A stretch of DNA of 64,000 nt from Adiantum capillus-veneris (lineage: Eukaryota; Streptophyta; Polypodiopsida; Polypodiales; Pteridaceae), in assembly GCA_014529385.2 (NCBI GenBank), contig CM043942.1, positions 110,478,141 through 110,542,140 on the forward strand. Reading direction: 5' to 3'. The notes beneath the pieces are model-generated. The model saw only the letters and a list, made by a program, of their open reading frames with translations. It was not told the DNA's origin and did not search any database. The translations under genes and the position numbers were made by a program. Of this stretch, positions 1-11,734 are shown one piece after another. The stretch's first letter is position 1; the number at the start of each line of letters is the position of its first letter.

Positions 1-93
1 CCCTGTTTGCTTTACCGTGACAGGCTCGAGGCGCGCCATTCGGTCCCCGGTGTTTTAGAGGTCGTCGGGGGTTCGGGGTTCGCTTTGCTCCCA

Positions 94-1040
94 TCACTTG
101 CAGATAACATAACTCACCACTGCACTTATAAGCATACACTTCAACCATGTATTGCATACCTCTTTTGATAGCTTGGACACACCCATGACATCTCCTTCCT
201 TCTCCATAGAGCATGTCTGATGCACTGTACTCTCCACATCTAGAGGGGCTAACCCTCGCATCACCTGTACCCTGGTCAAAGTCTTATCCACAAGCACTTG
301 CATCCCTTCATCCACGGCATCTTTAGCATCATCAAAGCCCCAATCAGCTTCACTTCCACCACATACCTGATCCAAGTGGCTTGCATCTATAACATCATCA
401 TGGAAATCCATAGGCACCTCCAACTGCTCTTCACCTAGCCAATATCCATCACCTCATGAGCTTCAGACATATGCCCAACCTCCTTGGTTTCCACTTCACC
501 ATCATCCCCTTGCCGATTTGGTAGGCCAACTTGGCTAGCCCAAGGCTCACACTGATCCTCCTTCGCCAAGCTTTGAACCCATTGTACCGCCATAGCCATC
601 TCCACTTCTACTTTCATCAACATGACCGTCAATAGAGCACTACATGCCACCTTTGATAACATATCCTCCCTTACTTGCTTGGGCATCTCAACTTGTTCTT
701 CTTCCACATTGGCTACTACCACATCATTAGACACGAAATCACGCAGCTTTACCTTTACCAGCACACACTTATCAGACTCTATCTCCTCGCCATAGGATGT
801 AGGCTCATCCAATCCATCTTCCTCGCTTATCTCCTAGAAATCGGAATTGGCATCTCCATCTTCATCAGCATTATATACTGACTTGGTATCAGCATCTTCA
901 ATCGCCTGTTGCTCCACAAAAGCTTGACCATTGTCTAGGCTTTGCACACTATCTTCATCTCCTTTCGAATCCTTGGTTTCTACAACTTGATTGCTATCTG
1001 CTACCTTCTCATGCAAGCTTTCCACAAGAAGAGGCTCCAC
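94..1040 (-). pseudogene. Acidic C-terminal remnant of a retrotransposon Gag-like ORF
   Basis: Three minus-strand open stretches (1040-834, 812-435, 423-94) read as acidic, low-complexity protein rich in Glu, Asp, Val and Lys. The first two share a frame and are separated by a stop; the third is in another frame, so at least one frameshift is present. No catalytic motif is visible. They lie directly downstream, in reading direction, of the Gag-core fragment at 1860-1306, and I infer that they are the degraded tail of the same element. Alternatively they are an unrelated acidic protein relic. Confidence 0.4.
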
Positions 1041-1305
1041 CTCTTTAATCTGCTCTGGAAACCCAACGTCTACTTCCTCTTTGGCACACTAGCTCACTTT
1101 AACAAAGGGCTTATCCTCCTTGACAAGCTCGTCCACCACTAGCACATGCATATCATAAACTGGAAACTTCCAAGGAACATAATCAATTGTTGACCTTACC
1201 TCAACACGTTCTGCATCTCACGCAACTGGCACTACCTTTGATTCAACCATAGAATACTCTGCTAGCTTTGCAATAGGCAAATAATCCGCTTCACCTTTCT
1301 GCTCT

Positions 1306-1860
1306 TCATCTTGGCCAGATACACCATGTCATCATAGGTATCAGATCGTCTTCCACCTTATCTCTGATCCTCAGATGCAAGCACTCAGGAAACTTTGACA
1401 GCTTCAAAAATTGATTGCCTTTCACCCTAGTGGCAACCTCCAACTCTTTCCAACAGGCTTCAAACCACTCAAGAAAAATAGAAAAATCCTTACTTACATC
1501 TTGGTGTACCGCTTTCAACTTAGCACCAGCCTTTGTCGGGGTGATCACTTCTTGAAACCGCTCCAGAAACTTTCTCTTCAATTCCTGCCATGAACTTTGA
1601 CCATTAGACTTCAAATCATCATACCAAATCTTTGCCCGTCCGTGCATCAGCAACGGCAACGTCTGCAACTTTTCTGCATCTGTCACGATGTGCATCGATA
1701 GCATCCATAATTCAAAATGTGCTAACCAATCTTCAGGGTCTTCAACACCTGTAAATATGGGACCAAAGCTCGGCCCCATCATCTCTGCTATCTTCAAACA
1801 CAATCGCCATAAAATTCGACCATCCACTGACTGCTTGTCGACTTTCAAACACCGCTTCAA
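1306..1860 (-). pseudogene. LTR-retrotransposon Gag core fragment
   Basis: The minus-strand reading has the layout of a Gypsy-type Gag core (Retrotrans_gag family): FTGVEDPEDWLAHFELWM near residue 35, then LPLLMHGRAKIWYDDL, then a W-x-E-L-K-x-K-F-L-E-R-F segment. This region assembles the virus-like particle. No CCHC zinc knuckle, protease or reverse transcriptase follows in frame. The N-terminal end is open and no clean start codon or LTR could be placed to its right. It is an inactive relic. Confidence 0.65.
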
Positions 1861-4600
1861 ACCTCAAATTGGAGCATCAGCGCTCCTCAGTGGGGGCACC
1901 AGAAGAGGGATGGGGAGAAACGGGAACACACCGGGAACCCAAACAGTTTGACTCTCTATAGCCCAAGATAATCACTGCACCCCACCCCAATCCACTAAGT
2001 TCACCTTCGCACAATCGATAGCAATCCACACAGATCCGGCCCGTTTACGATCGTACCACAGCACACACCACTCTGTCTTTCTCTCTCACACACAGAGAGG
2101 CCTGGGGAGGCACACACATCTCCAACACCGGCACCAGATTGTCGGAATAGATCAAAGAGGAGAAGGGGGAAAAAAGGAAGAAACGGCACCTAAAATAGGT
2201 AAGATCTATTTCAATCATGACAAAAAATCTCGTCTATACAACCATGAAAATCTGCTACAACCTGCTCGGCATGGAGACCTCAAGCAACAAAGAAAAAACT
2301 TGCAATCTCTGGCTTCACTGCTCGTGTGACACTCCTCAATGAGAGCACGGCAACCAAAACACGACTATGAAGGCATCTTCGCCCCAAACTGCATCACCTT
2401 TGTCTGCCTTGAGAACTTGGGAACACACCTCCGAGACCGCCTCTTCTAGGCTTAGGACTATCCCCCTAGCAAAGAAAAAACTTGCTCCTCTTATTCATGT
2501 TCTTCTTTTCGGCTTTCACGGAGCTCACCTCCCAAAGTCCTCCTCCAAAACTCTCCCCTTCACTACCCGTTAATTTTTTAGCACCGCTTTTTTGCATATG
2601 AAAGCACCCCATGGGCTTGCCTTGAGCCCCAAGCCTACAGTTGTGGTGGCGCCACTGTAGGCACCACCTCTTACCGAAAAAATTTGGGGCTTTTAAGGCA
2701 CGTGCGGGAACGCCCCCTGGCAAGACCGCCACCTCATCACCTACATCACAAATAGTGCCGCCCACGGACACCCAACGCGCCACCGCGCAGAGCCCGTAGC
2801 TCAACCGCCATAGTGACTCTCCAAAGGAGCTCCCATGCCTCATACCCCAATGGGGCACCTTACTTGGCCTTTATACCCAGCGGCCTTGCTCCATTGTGCA
2901 CCTACGGCTCCATTGCCCTGCCATGTGGTGCCAGATGGGCCACCCTGCCCCAAGGCCTATAAATTTCACCAATCCCCCTCTAGGCATTTCAAAACAATAT
3001 TCACCAAAAATGTTTTTTTCCACCCACTTTAGATGCATGCCATCTCCTGCTCAAGAACTTGATCACCGAGCCAACAAGCCTGCTTGGAAGTTACACTTCT
3101 TGACTCTGAACTCCCTTGTCTTGGACCCCTCTTGGCTTTGAAGGGCCTGCCAGTCAATGCGACCAGAACTCCAAACAAACACTTGCACAACCATCTCCGA
3201 GCAACTGCACCTCTATTTCCAACTGTTATATCTTTCCGCTCCGGGCTCCGTTTGACATGTAGTTTCTTCCTGTTAACTCCATATGTTGCATAGCACAATC
3301 CAAAACCTGTCGAGCCTCAAAAAACACCTGATGACACATCTCCTAAGGTGGACGACTAACCTAGCCCCCGGCAAAACTTCATCTACTGGTCGTATCTTGG
3401 TATCCGTAGCTCCAATGGACGATTTGAAAAGATCGACACGTTCCATAAAGCAAGCATTACATACCCATGGCTCAAAATTGGCTCAGACCACCTGGCATCA
3501 TCTGGCCTATCCCTCTCAGATCTGCAACCACCTCTTTCTTCAAACTCAAATATCTTGCAGCCTATAGCTCCATTTGGTGAGCCGTCTGGACCTGTTTCTT
3601 TAGCACTTCAAGCTCTACACATCTGAGCAAAAAAAAAAAGCACTTTGATCACCCTTCACTTGCCACCCTATCAAGCCCTATCTGGTGCCTTTTTGGTCTA
3701 GAAAACCACATAAAGCATATATCTCCGTTGCCACTTGCTTGCACAAGCTCTTCCCATCTTCTCTAGCCCTCTGTCAGGCATCCATAAGCATACACATCAC
3801 TGCTTGTGCCCTCTGTTAGGGTCGACACACTTTGGCTGCACCATCGTCTTCTCTAAAACTGGTAATAATAATTGGCAAGATAAGAAGCTACTAAAAGAAT
3901 TTAGATAAAACATCAAACTAATACCATAGACACATGGAGCTCAAAGAGAGCTTTATTTTGAGTCTTGAGTTGCATGATTTTGACAACTAAAACTCAAGTT
4001 ATGGCCATTTTTATGAACGGCTATCTTGCATGCACATCAACCTACTTCTTTGATCTAGAGAGTGGACTTTACATACAAAAACGCCCTTGCCTCCTCTTTT
4101 TAGAGCTTTTTGCCGCTTTAAATAGTATCCCTCTCATCTTTTCTAGCCAAAGTTAGCCTATATGCTATCATTAGCTTTAAAAAATGCATAACATTTAACC
4201 TTAGAAAGGGAGCATTTAACCTTCACAAATTTCACATCCAAGCATTGATTCTCGATCGTAACATTATCCTCTTCAAAAAAATGTTGAAAAGCACCCTTGA
4301 TTTTCAAAATGAACTTTTGATTTACAAGAAAAATGACTTCTAAAGTACATTCTAAATATAATTCTCATAAAAATCATTCATAAATTATAAAAAGATTACT
4401 ATAATGGTAGAATCATGTTAGCTTGTCACTAAAATGGTTGTCCCGAACAATGATAGTTAGTTGTGCTTGTTAGCATTTGCTGAAGACAAAAGGGAAAGTG
4501 AAATTTAAATTTGGAATGTCTTGAAAAACCATTACTTTTTTAGTTCCCTCCGCAACCTTTTCATTTTTTTGGTTGCCAAAGAGGGAGTGGGGTAGTGGAT

Positions 4601-4602
<2 letters not shown>
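1861..4602. other. Intergenic DNA, no supported gene
   Basis: No open reading frame here has recognisable motifs. 1.9-2.2 kb holds short purine/pyrimidine-rich tracts and could contain a decayed LTR belonging to the Gag relic on its left, but no TG...CA ends or primer-binding site could be fixed. About 2580-2960 is more GC-rich. 3.6-4.5 kb is AT-rich and featureless. Confidence 0.5.

Positions 4603-4692
<90 letters not shown>
4603..4692. repeat. (TC)n microsatellite, about 45 units
   Basis: This is an uninterrupted TC dinucleotide array of about 90 bp. It is followed at once by a short GC-rich stretch. Open frames read through it on either strand (poly Ser-Leu or Arg-Glu) are artefacts of the repeat. 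Confidence 0.98.
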
Positions 4693-4694
<2 letters not shown>

Positions 4695-5489
4695 CCCGCG
4701 TGCGAGCTCCATCTCTCTCTCACTCTGAGACTCGTGTGCTAGTCAGCATTGTTCCTACTCCTTGTTGGTATGTTCTGCTGGCAGCTAGCCTTAGAGTTTA
4801 GTTGTGAAAGCTGAACTATTATCCTCACTCCGGCACAGACCCATACATATGGAGAACAAGAAACTTTCAATGCTAGAAATGGACCTACAGTATTATAAGC
4901 CAATGTTGGAACTTCCAACAGTATTACAACCTACAATGCTAGAAATGGAGGCACGCTCTATAATGGTGGTAAGCAAACTCCAAATGAATTCATTGGTGTA
5001 GTTAATCAAATGTTAGCATGTTTCAATAACTACATCATGTGCTCACAACTACTCATTTTCATTGATTTCAACTATCTAATACATGCTCGTTTATAGAGCT
5101 CAAGAGAATGTAGAAGGGAGCCATTACAGTCAATAAATTTCAACTTACAGGATCTAGCTACTTTGGTTATCAGGAAATACGAGAGATAAAGAAATAGCAA
5201 ACAGCAGGAAAACCAATGGATGAAAGTTGAGCGAGGAGATCATGCCATCAACGATGAGGAGAAAAACAAAATCGCTTTCCAATTTCAAGTGCTTGCAAGA
5301 GCAGGACACAAGGTTTCAGTACAAAAACAAAGTTGTAAATCTAGAGTCTTATTGCTAACCATCCACACATTCAAGAAATCCATGGTCAATCTTCAGAGGA
5401 TATTGTTCTGCAGATGGCAATTGTCTTCAATGTCCGCAACACACTTGCTACTGTCAAGCAGCCAAGCTCTAATGAGGAGTTGTTTTTAA

Positions 5490-5759
5490 AAATGGAGCAT
5501 TGCAGATGCTGTTGAATTCAAAGGAAACATACTTATTACGAAAGTCTCCAGGGTCCTAAAAGTCAACTATTGCACCTTGTTCAAGGCAAAATCACGACGG
5601 GAGAAGCCTGGTGTCGTTGCTCAATTATATTCCTTAGCTGCATGTGACAAGCAACATCGTCATAGCCCTATCACATATGAAATTAAAGAATTGGTCTACA
5701 CCTTTTTGAAAGAGAAGGCTCATGTTTCACCCAACAATAAGGTTGTTTGTCGAAAGTGA
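5490..5759 (+). pseudogene. Unidentified ORF fragment, basic, about 89 codons
   Basis: The frame is open from the stop at 5487-5489 to TGA at 5757-5759. It reads as a normal-composition protein with segments such as EFKGNILITKVSRVLKVNYC, EKPGVVAQLYSLAACDKQHR and ITYEIKELVYTFLKEKAHV. The balanced composition suggests real coding ancestry. The upstream plus-strand frames (5220-5489) are frameshifted. I do not recognise the family. It could be an exon or a mobile-element ORF fragment. Confidence 0.3.
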
Positions 5760-5939
5760 GTGGGGAGGAAAAGCTACATAAAACACCTTGTGCACCTCCT
5801 AGAGGAACCTTAGGTGATAAATCAAATACTTGTGCCATAACTTATTACATTGCATGTATAATAATTGTTATCATGCTTGGTATGATCAATAGCATTTTGA
5901 GCATGTTGTTTGATACAAGGTTTATGCCAGTTAGCATTA

Positions 5940-6805
5940 TTACTATGTTGGGTATGTTATTTACCTTTATGGTATGCTAGTTAGCATGTCTAGTGATCTT
6001 ACATAATCCGCTGGTTAGCACAATATTTAGGGTTTAGCTTTATGAGTATGCTAGTTAGCATACTTGGTGATCTTACATAGTATGCTGGTTAGCACAATAT
6101 TGAGGGTAGCTTTATGAGTATGCTAGTTACCATACCTAGTGATCTTATAGAGTATGCTGGTTAGCACAATATTCAGGGTTTAGCATGAATGGTATGCTAG
6201 TTAGCATGCCTAGGGATCTTACAGAGTATGCTGGTTAGCACAACATTCAGGGTTTATCTTTATGAGTATGCTAGTTAGCATGCCTAGTGATCTTATAGAG
6301 TATGCCGGTTAGCACAATATTCACGGTTTAGCATTAATGGTATGCAAGTTAGCATGCCTAGTGATCTTATAGAGTATGTTGGTTAGCATAATATTCAAGG
6401 TTTAGCATTACATGAGTATGCTAGTTAGCATGCCTAGTGATCTTACAGAGTATGCTGGTTGACATAATATTCAGGATTTAGCATTATGAGTATGCTAGTT
6501 AGCATGCCTAGTAATCCTACAGAGTATGTTGGCTAGCACAATATTCAGGGTTTAGCATTATGTGTATGCTAGTTAGCATGCCTAGTGATCTTACGGAGTA
6601 TGCTAGTTAACACAAGGGTTTAGCATTATGAGTATGCTAGTTAGCATGCCTAGTGATCCAATAGAGTATGCTGGCTGGCACAATATTCAGGGTTTAGCAT
6701 TATGAGTATGCTAGTTAGAACCCCTAGTGATCCTATAGAGTATGTTGGCCAGCACAATATTTAGGGTTTAGCATTATGAGTATGCTAGTTAGCATACCTA
6801 GTGAC
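5940..6805. repeat. Tandem array of a 74-bp unit (about 11 copies)
   Basis: A unit starting TATGCTAGTTAGCATGCCTA, continuing GTGATCTTACAGAG, TATGCTGGTTAGCACAATAT and TCAGGGTTTAGCATTATGAG repeats about 11 times with point changes and small indels. Each unit contains ATGCTA-GT-TAGCAT, a perfect 6-bp inverted repeat. It is made of two related halves (about 34 and 40 bp), both starting TATGCT(A/G)GTTAGCA. A more degenerate copy precedes the array from about 5870. No ORF crosses it. Confidence 0.95.
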
Positions 6806-7344
6806 CTAGGGATCTTACACAGAGATCACAATGAGGATCAATGTCAAGCACCATAGTTACAGAGATGTTAGTCAAACTCTTGTAGAGTAATTTGAATCAA
6901 TAACTGTCACCAAGAATAAAATACCTGCATGGTTACAAACCAAAGCACATCTTTGGATGTTTTTGAATACGAGATCTTGGCTAGCGAGGACTGCATCCTA
7001 GATAGATTAGCAGAAGACAAAGATTATATCCTCGATTTCTAGAGGAGTTCTTTGAACATTTTGACTGGGATCAAATACTGTCTACTCTAAAGTCTAGATG
7101 TATGTGTGAACGAAGCAACCCCAATGAGATTTTGTGATAAAGAGAGCTATGACATAGGCCCCTTCCAAATGGGGAGTGTTACCCTGGAAACAGGGTCAGA
7201 GACCTACATCATGCATACACAAAAACAATTGAGTGCAAATGCATAGTTGACGAAATTTCCATCAAAGATCTGAGCGACAAGAATGAAGAAGAATTCCAAG
7301 ATTCACGGGACAATCCTCTTCTAGAGATAGATGCGTTAAACTTG
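6806..7344. other. No gene; possible polypurine tract near 7172
   Basis: After the repeat array there is no supported ORF. AAATGGGGAGTGTTA around 7170 resembles a polypurine tract followed by an LTR start on the plus strand, but no partner LTR was found, so it stays unassigned. Confidence 0.3.
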
Positions 7345-8930
7345 TTTAAAAAACAACCATAGTACAAAGGGAGCAAACAAGAAAGCTTTGAACTTCTCAC
7401 AATAAAATGCCTTTAAAGATCTGCAAGGTTGTCCTATGTTGGCACATAAGCCAAGTTGTCTCTCCTGTTGAGAGTCTCTCCTTGACATAGTGGTAATGGA
7501 GCTCAATGTGCTTTGTACGAGCATGAAAAATTGGGTTCCTTGTAACTGTCAATGCGCTCTGATTGTCAATGTCAATGATGTTGGAAGTGTCCTATCCAAC
7601 ACCCAAATCAACCATAGGGTGTATGAGCCATGCACACTCAATCGTAGCCTTGAAGACTACCCTATACTCAGTCTCACAACTGGAAGTTGCCATGGTAGGT
7701 TTCTTCTTGCTCAACCATGATATGAATGAACTGTCATGAATGAAACAAAAACCACTTGTGGGCACTAGTGTGTCAAAGCAACCAGCCCAATCTGAGTCCA
7801 AAAAAAGCATGTAAATCTGACGGCAATGATCTCCCCTTGGGATAAAACAACCCAAGATGTAAAGTGTCACTCAAATAGTGAAAGATCCGCTTGATAGCCT
7901 ACCAATGCTTAGACCCTGGGCTTGCATAAATTTGTTGACCTATGAGACTGCAAACTGAATATTTGGCCTTGTTCCTTGGTAAACATAAATAAGGCATCCA
8001 TAGCAATTTGGCAAAGAGGGACATCATTAGGGTCACAAGCATAATAAAGATTCAATTTCAAACCTATTTCCATGAGAGTGGCAATAGGTTTGCAATCCTC
8101 AAGTCCAAACTTACACAGCAATGTCTCTATGTAACTTGCCTGACACAAGGCAATACCACCATCACACTGCTTAAACTATATGCCCAAGTAATGATGCAGT
8201 ATCCCCAAATCTTTCATCTTGAAAGTAGCATTCAAATCAGCCTTAAATTCAGCAATATGTGCCTCATTCAAACCAATGATCATCAAATCATCCACACATA
8301 GAACAACAATGAGAAGTACATCACCCTCACGCTTCACATACAAAGTGCTTTTTGTTGGATTGTTACGAAAGGCTTGTTTGACCAAATGAGTGTCAACTTT
8401 CTCATACCAAGCATAAGGAGATTACTTCAAGCCATACAAAGCTTTCTTACATTTGCACACTTTATTCTCTTGTCCTTCCTTGACAAAACCGCAAGGTTGC
8501 ATTACATAAACTTCCTCAAATCTGTCAAAATTCAAGAAACCAGTAACAATGTCTGACTAATGTACATCCCATCCAACATGAGCTACCAATGCACATAATT
8601 CATACAAAAAGTGGGAGCAAAAGTCTCTTCATAATCTATGCATTTTTGCTATTCATAACCATTTGCAACAAGTCAAGCCTTATAGCGATCAATCTCACCA
8701 TCCAATTTGTGTTTCAACTTGTAAACCCACTTTGTACCAATGGCCTTTTTGCCAGGAGGAAAATCACATAAAGTCCATATGTCATTTTTTATAAGTGCAT
8801 CATATTCTAATTTGATGGCAGCCATCCAATTTTTTGAATTTTGTGCTTCAACAAAAGATAGAGGTTCCTCAACATCACATAAGTAAAAACAGCCAAAGCA
8901 TAGCAATTTGATACATAAGATACATGGCAA
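7345..8930 (-). pseudogene. Copia A reverse transcriptase-RNase H, broken
   Basis: From 8930: a segment matching the RT N-terminal region (NSKNWMAAIKLEYDAL, then KAIGTKWVYKLKHKLDGEID). At 8385-8176: the catalytic region with VLCVDDLMIIG and FKMKDLGILHHYLGI. At 7870-7592: an RNase H piece with FLDSDWAGCFDT and SSCETEYRV. Further left, short frames still read like the Copia C-terminus (N-P-I-F-H-A-R-T-K-H-I-E). RT would copy the element RNA and RNase H would remove the template. Frame changes between the pieces rule out one product. Confidence 0.8.
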
Positions 8931-9198
8931 GAACCTGAACGAGTATGACTAGACAAAGGTGCATTCAATTTACTGTCATGCAAAGTATGCACCAACCATT
9001 TTGGCATACCTCTCGAGCCTGCTCATTCTCAGCCCTTTCTTCATCAAGTACATCATGTATATCTATCTACATTAGAAATCGACTGATCTATAATATTTTT
9101 AGAAACCCCCATAGGCTGTACATTTTTCTCGTTCGAATTTACATTCAAACTTCCACCAGTGAAAAGAGGCAATAAAATGTCATAAATTTATTGTGAGC

Positions 9199-10250
9199 TT
9201 ACATTATTGTCTCTAGTACATGACAGCAAGGGCTAAACAGAATCTTCCACAAACACAACATCCCGTGAAACCAAGATACACTTTGTTTGCAGATGGTACA
9301 ACCTGTAACCTGTGCTTTCAGCACTATAACCAACAAAAATGCATTTGATAGCCTTATCATCCAATTTTTTGTGTTGTGTTTGTGGCACAAAAACATAAGA
9401 CAAACACCCAAAAATGTGCATGTGATCAATAGATGGCTTTATATCATGCCATGCTTCATATGGAGTCATAGATTGCAAAGCTTTTGTAGGACACTTGTTA
9501 AGTTCATAACATGCACACATGATAGCCTCAAGCAAAAACAAATGCGGCAAAGCTTGACTTTTGATCATACATCATGCCATTTCCATAATCGGCTTATTTT
9601 TCCTCTCAGCAACACCATTTTGTTGAGGTGTATACGACAATGTACATTGGTGATTTATCCCATGATTAGCCAGAAATGCATTAAATTCATGAGACATATA
9701 CTCCTCCCCTCGATCGGAACGAAGGGTGCCTATAGTACATTTAGAGACATTTTCACTCATAGCCAAAAATCGCTTGAAGCACATAAACACTTTGGACGTT
9801 GCATTTAGCGGATATACCCATGCATGCCTAGAGTCATGAAGTACAGGTAATTGCCCAAGGACAAAATTTGCCTTGGCCCACAAACATCACTAGGCACAAG
9901 TTGCAACCTGCATGTAGCCCTAACTGAACCATCCTTTGGAAACTTTGACGATGCATCTTACCCAAATTACAACCTTCACAAACATGCTTAATAGGTGCTT
10001 CAAGAGGCGGCAAAGAAGCAACCATATCAGATTTATGCAAACATAGCAAACTAGCAAAATTCAAATGCCCAAAACATGCATGCCAAAGCTTTGCATCTGA
10101 AATAGCCTTAGAATCCATAACTACATTTGCAAAATTTTGCCCATACTTGTCATACAAAGTAAGCTTATACAACCCAAAACATAAAATGCCTAATGCAACA
10201 ATCTCATCACCAAAATTGAGATCATGAATTGTACATTTGTCACTGCACAA
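9199..10250 (-). pseudogene. Copia A GAG-pre-integrase and integrase, broken
   Basis: 10250-9834 contains the zinc-binding pre-integrase region (LWHACFGHLNFASL, then HVCEGCNLGKMHRQSF). 9883-9572 contains the catalytic core with LRSDRGEEYMSHEFNAFL (second Asp) and TPQQNGVAERKNK (catalytic Glu). 9568-9233 reads the region after the core (TPYEAWHDIKPSIDHMHIFG, then KCIFVGYS). The pieces overlap in different frames, so frameshifts are present. The sequence between the zinc motif and the core appears shortened, so the first catalytic Asp region is not seen. Confidence 0.85.
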
Positions 10251-10602
10251 CTTTCACAACAAGACCAAGTCTAGCAAGTGCCGATACAGACAAAAGGTTC
10301 TTCTTGATCCCAGGTACATAAAGTGCATCAACAGGTGCAAAAGAACTACCATTCATAGCAGACAGCACAACCTTTCCAACTCCCTTGACCTGATAAGAGG
10401 CATTGTTGGCCCAAGTGAGTGAATTCCCATGACAGACATCCTTGAGAGAGGTAAACAAGTCATGATGAGATGTAATGTGCTTTGTAGCACCACTGTCAAA
10501 GTACCACACATGAATATCTGTAGCAATTGACATACATGCAAATAGAAGGATCATAAGTGCACTTTGCACGAAAATCCCATTCTGCATCAACATCATCATC
10601 AC
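10240..10602 (-). pseudogene. Copia A protease region
   Basis: The minus-strand reading VWYFDSGATKHITSHHDLF carries the intact aspartic-protease motif D-S-G-A, followed by GVGKVVLSAMNGSSF and ALYVPGIKKNLLSVSAL, the standard Copia stretch between protease and pre-integrase. The N-terminal extension becomes low-complexity Asp-rich just before the junction with LINE sequence. The family is clear; the piece is not part of an intact polyprotein. Confidence 0.8.
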
Positions 10603-10640
10603 AATCTCCTTTCACAGAAGACTCAAAAATAGTTGCTCCT

Positions 10641-11110
10641 CTATCTTCACCATCCCTCCCAATGTAGTCAGCAACGTCATCCACATACATGCCAAATAGT
10701 GTAGAATAAGCAACCCTGTTTCACCCCAATAGTGGAGTGGACGAAACCAAAACTCCACTTTGGAGTGTGTACATGCCCCACTATTAAGTTGTATACATCC
10801 ATGATCCCCCAAAATCAACTCTTTGGGTACCCCCATCTCCTGCAGTCTGCGCATCAATCTAGCTTTGGGCATTGTATCAAAGGCTTTGCGGAAATCCACA
10901 AAGCAACAATAGAGCCGTCTCCCACGTGAGTCTCCCCTTCTCAATAATGGCTTTGAGTGTTATAATATGATCAAGAGTAGAGAAACCTCTCCTGAAATCC
11001 ACCTATCCTGTTGCACGTACACCCTCTCTCTCTACCCATCTACTCAACTAATGCTCAAGGATAGATGCGTACAACCGTGCCAATGTGTGTCCAATCATGA
11101 TAGTGTGCTA
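10641..11110 (-). pseudogene. LINE (non-LTR) reverse-transcriptase fragment
   Basis: On the minus strand about 11110-10920 reads FRRGFSTLDHIITLKAIIEK. After a frame change, 10944-10840 reads LYCCFVDFRKAFDTMPKARL and RRLQEMGVPKELI, the RT palm of non-LTR elements including the first catalytic Asp region (FVDFRKAFD). A further frame gives MYVDDVADYIG near 10690. The fragment ends at or near 10640, where Copia sequence begins. It encodes only part of the RT domain, with at least two frameshifts. Confidence 0.75.
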
Positions 11111-11451
11111 ATCTTGGGATGTCACTATGTATAAATTGTGTATATCATGTGCGTTCAAGGACCTATTTTTAAAAATCCTTATTTGTGAATTTTTGACAAA
11201 TAAAATACACCCTTTTTCTATTCAATTTGTAAACTATTTTGCCAATCCCATTTCATGGGACCCTTATGTATGTGAAAATGTGAAAAAAAAAAAACCCTTT
11301 TGTTGCACGCACGTGATAGTCACATATTTATTGACCACCCGAGGTGCTAATTCCCAGGCTCCATAGGGTCCCCTAACTTGAAATAGGTATGATAGTGGAC
11401 AAACTCTAAGTATCACGCCCGTATCAGGTAGGCCCTCATGGGGCCCTCGCA

Positions 11452-11455
<4 letters not shown>
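11111..11455. other. Short non-coding spacer
   Basis: No gene is supported here. The stretch is AT-rich with an A12 run near 11283, and lies between the LINE fragment and the first GA array. Confidence 0.5.
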
Positions 11456-11506
<51 letters not shown>

Positions 11507-11507
11507 G

Positions 11508-11547
<40 letters not shown>
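11456..11547. repeat. (GA)n microsatellite, interrupted once by CGGAC
   Basis: A GA dinucleotide array broken at 11506-11510. It is followed by AATGAAATGAAATGTTATAT, which recurs after the next GA array. Confidence 0.97.
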
Positions 11548-11553
<6 letters not shown>

Positions 11554-11661
11554 TGAAATGTTATATTAACATCTTGAAAAGGCCAAAATGACCTATGAGA
11601 CCAAAAACTTACAACGCAGTGAATGTGATACAATGTTTGAGTACCAAAAATAAAAAGAAAG

Positions 11662-11663
<2 letters not shown>

Positions 11664-11731
<68 letters not shown>
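11664..11731. repeat. (GA)n microsatellite, second copy
   Basis: A GA array followed by AAATGAGATGAAATGAAATG and TTATATTAA, nearly the same tail as after the first array. The two arrays and their tails look like one duplicated segment with a period of about 190 bp. Confidence 0.97.

Positions 11732-11734
<3 letters not shown>

Larger units (their letters stand above)
7345..10640 (-). mobile_element. Copia-type retrotransposon copy A, truncated and decayed
   Basis: In minus-strand order from 10602 down to about 7345 the Copia signatures appear: protease DSGATKH, GAG-pre-integrase, integrase, reverse transcriptase, RNase H and a C-terminal motif close to H-A-R-T-K-H-I-E. That is the Ty1/Copia order PR-IN-RT-RH. 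Several frameshifts and stops split the polyprotein. The 5' side (gag and LTR) is missing and abuts a LINE fragment near 10640. No 3' LTR could be fixed. A second copy of the same family lies at 12.1-14.3 kb. Confidence 0.85.

Noticed and set aside
4470-4801. Open frames of about 60-80 codons across the TC array on both strands
   Set aside because: They are poly Arg-Glu or Ser-Leu readings of the dinucleotide repeat, which is open in every frame.
5940-6805. Possible CRISPR array
   Set aside because: Repeats are contiguous 74-bp units with no unique spacers and no cas genes; a eukaryotic satellite fits better.
7170-7200. AAATGGGGAGTGTTA as a PPT and LTR start
   Set aside because: Left unassigned because no matching LTR, PBS or same-strand pol was found.
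9287-9808. 173-codon plus-strand frame
   Set aside because: Antisense of the Copia A integrase; no motif of its own.
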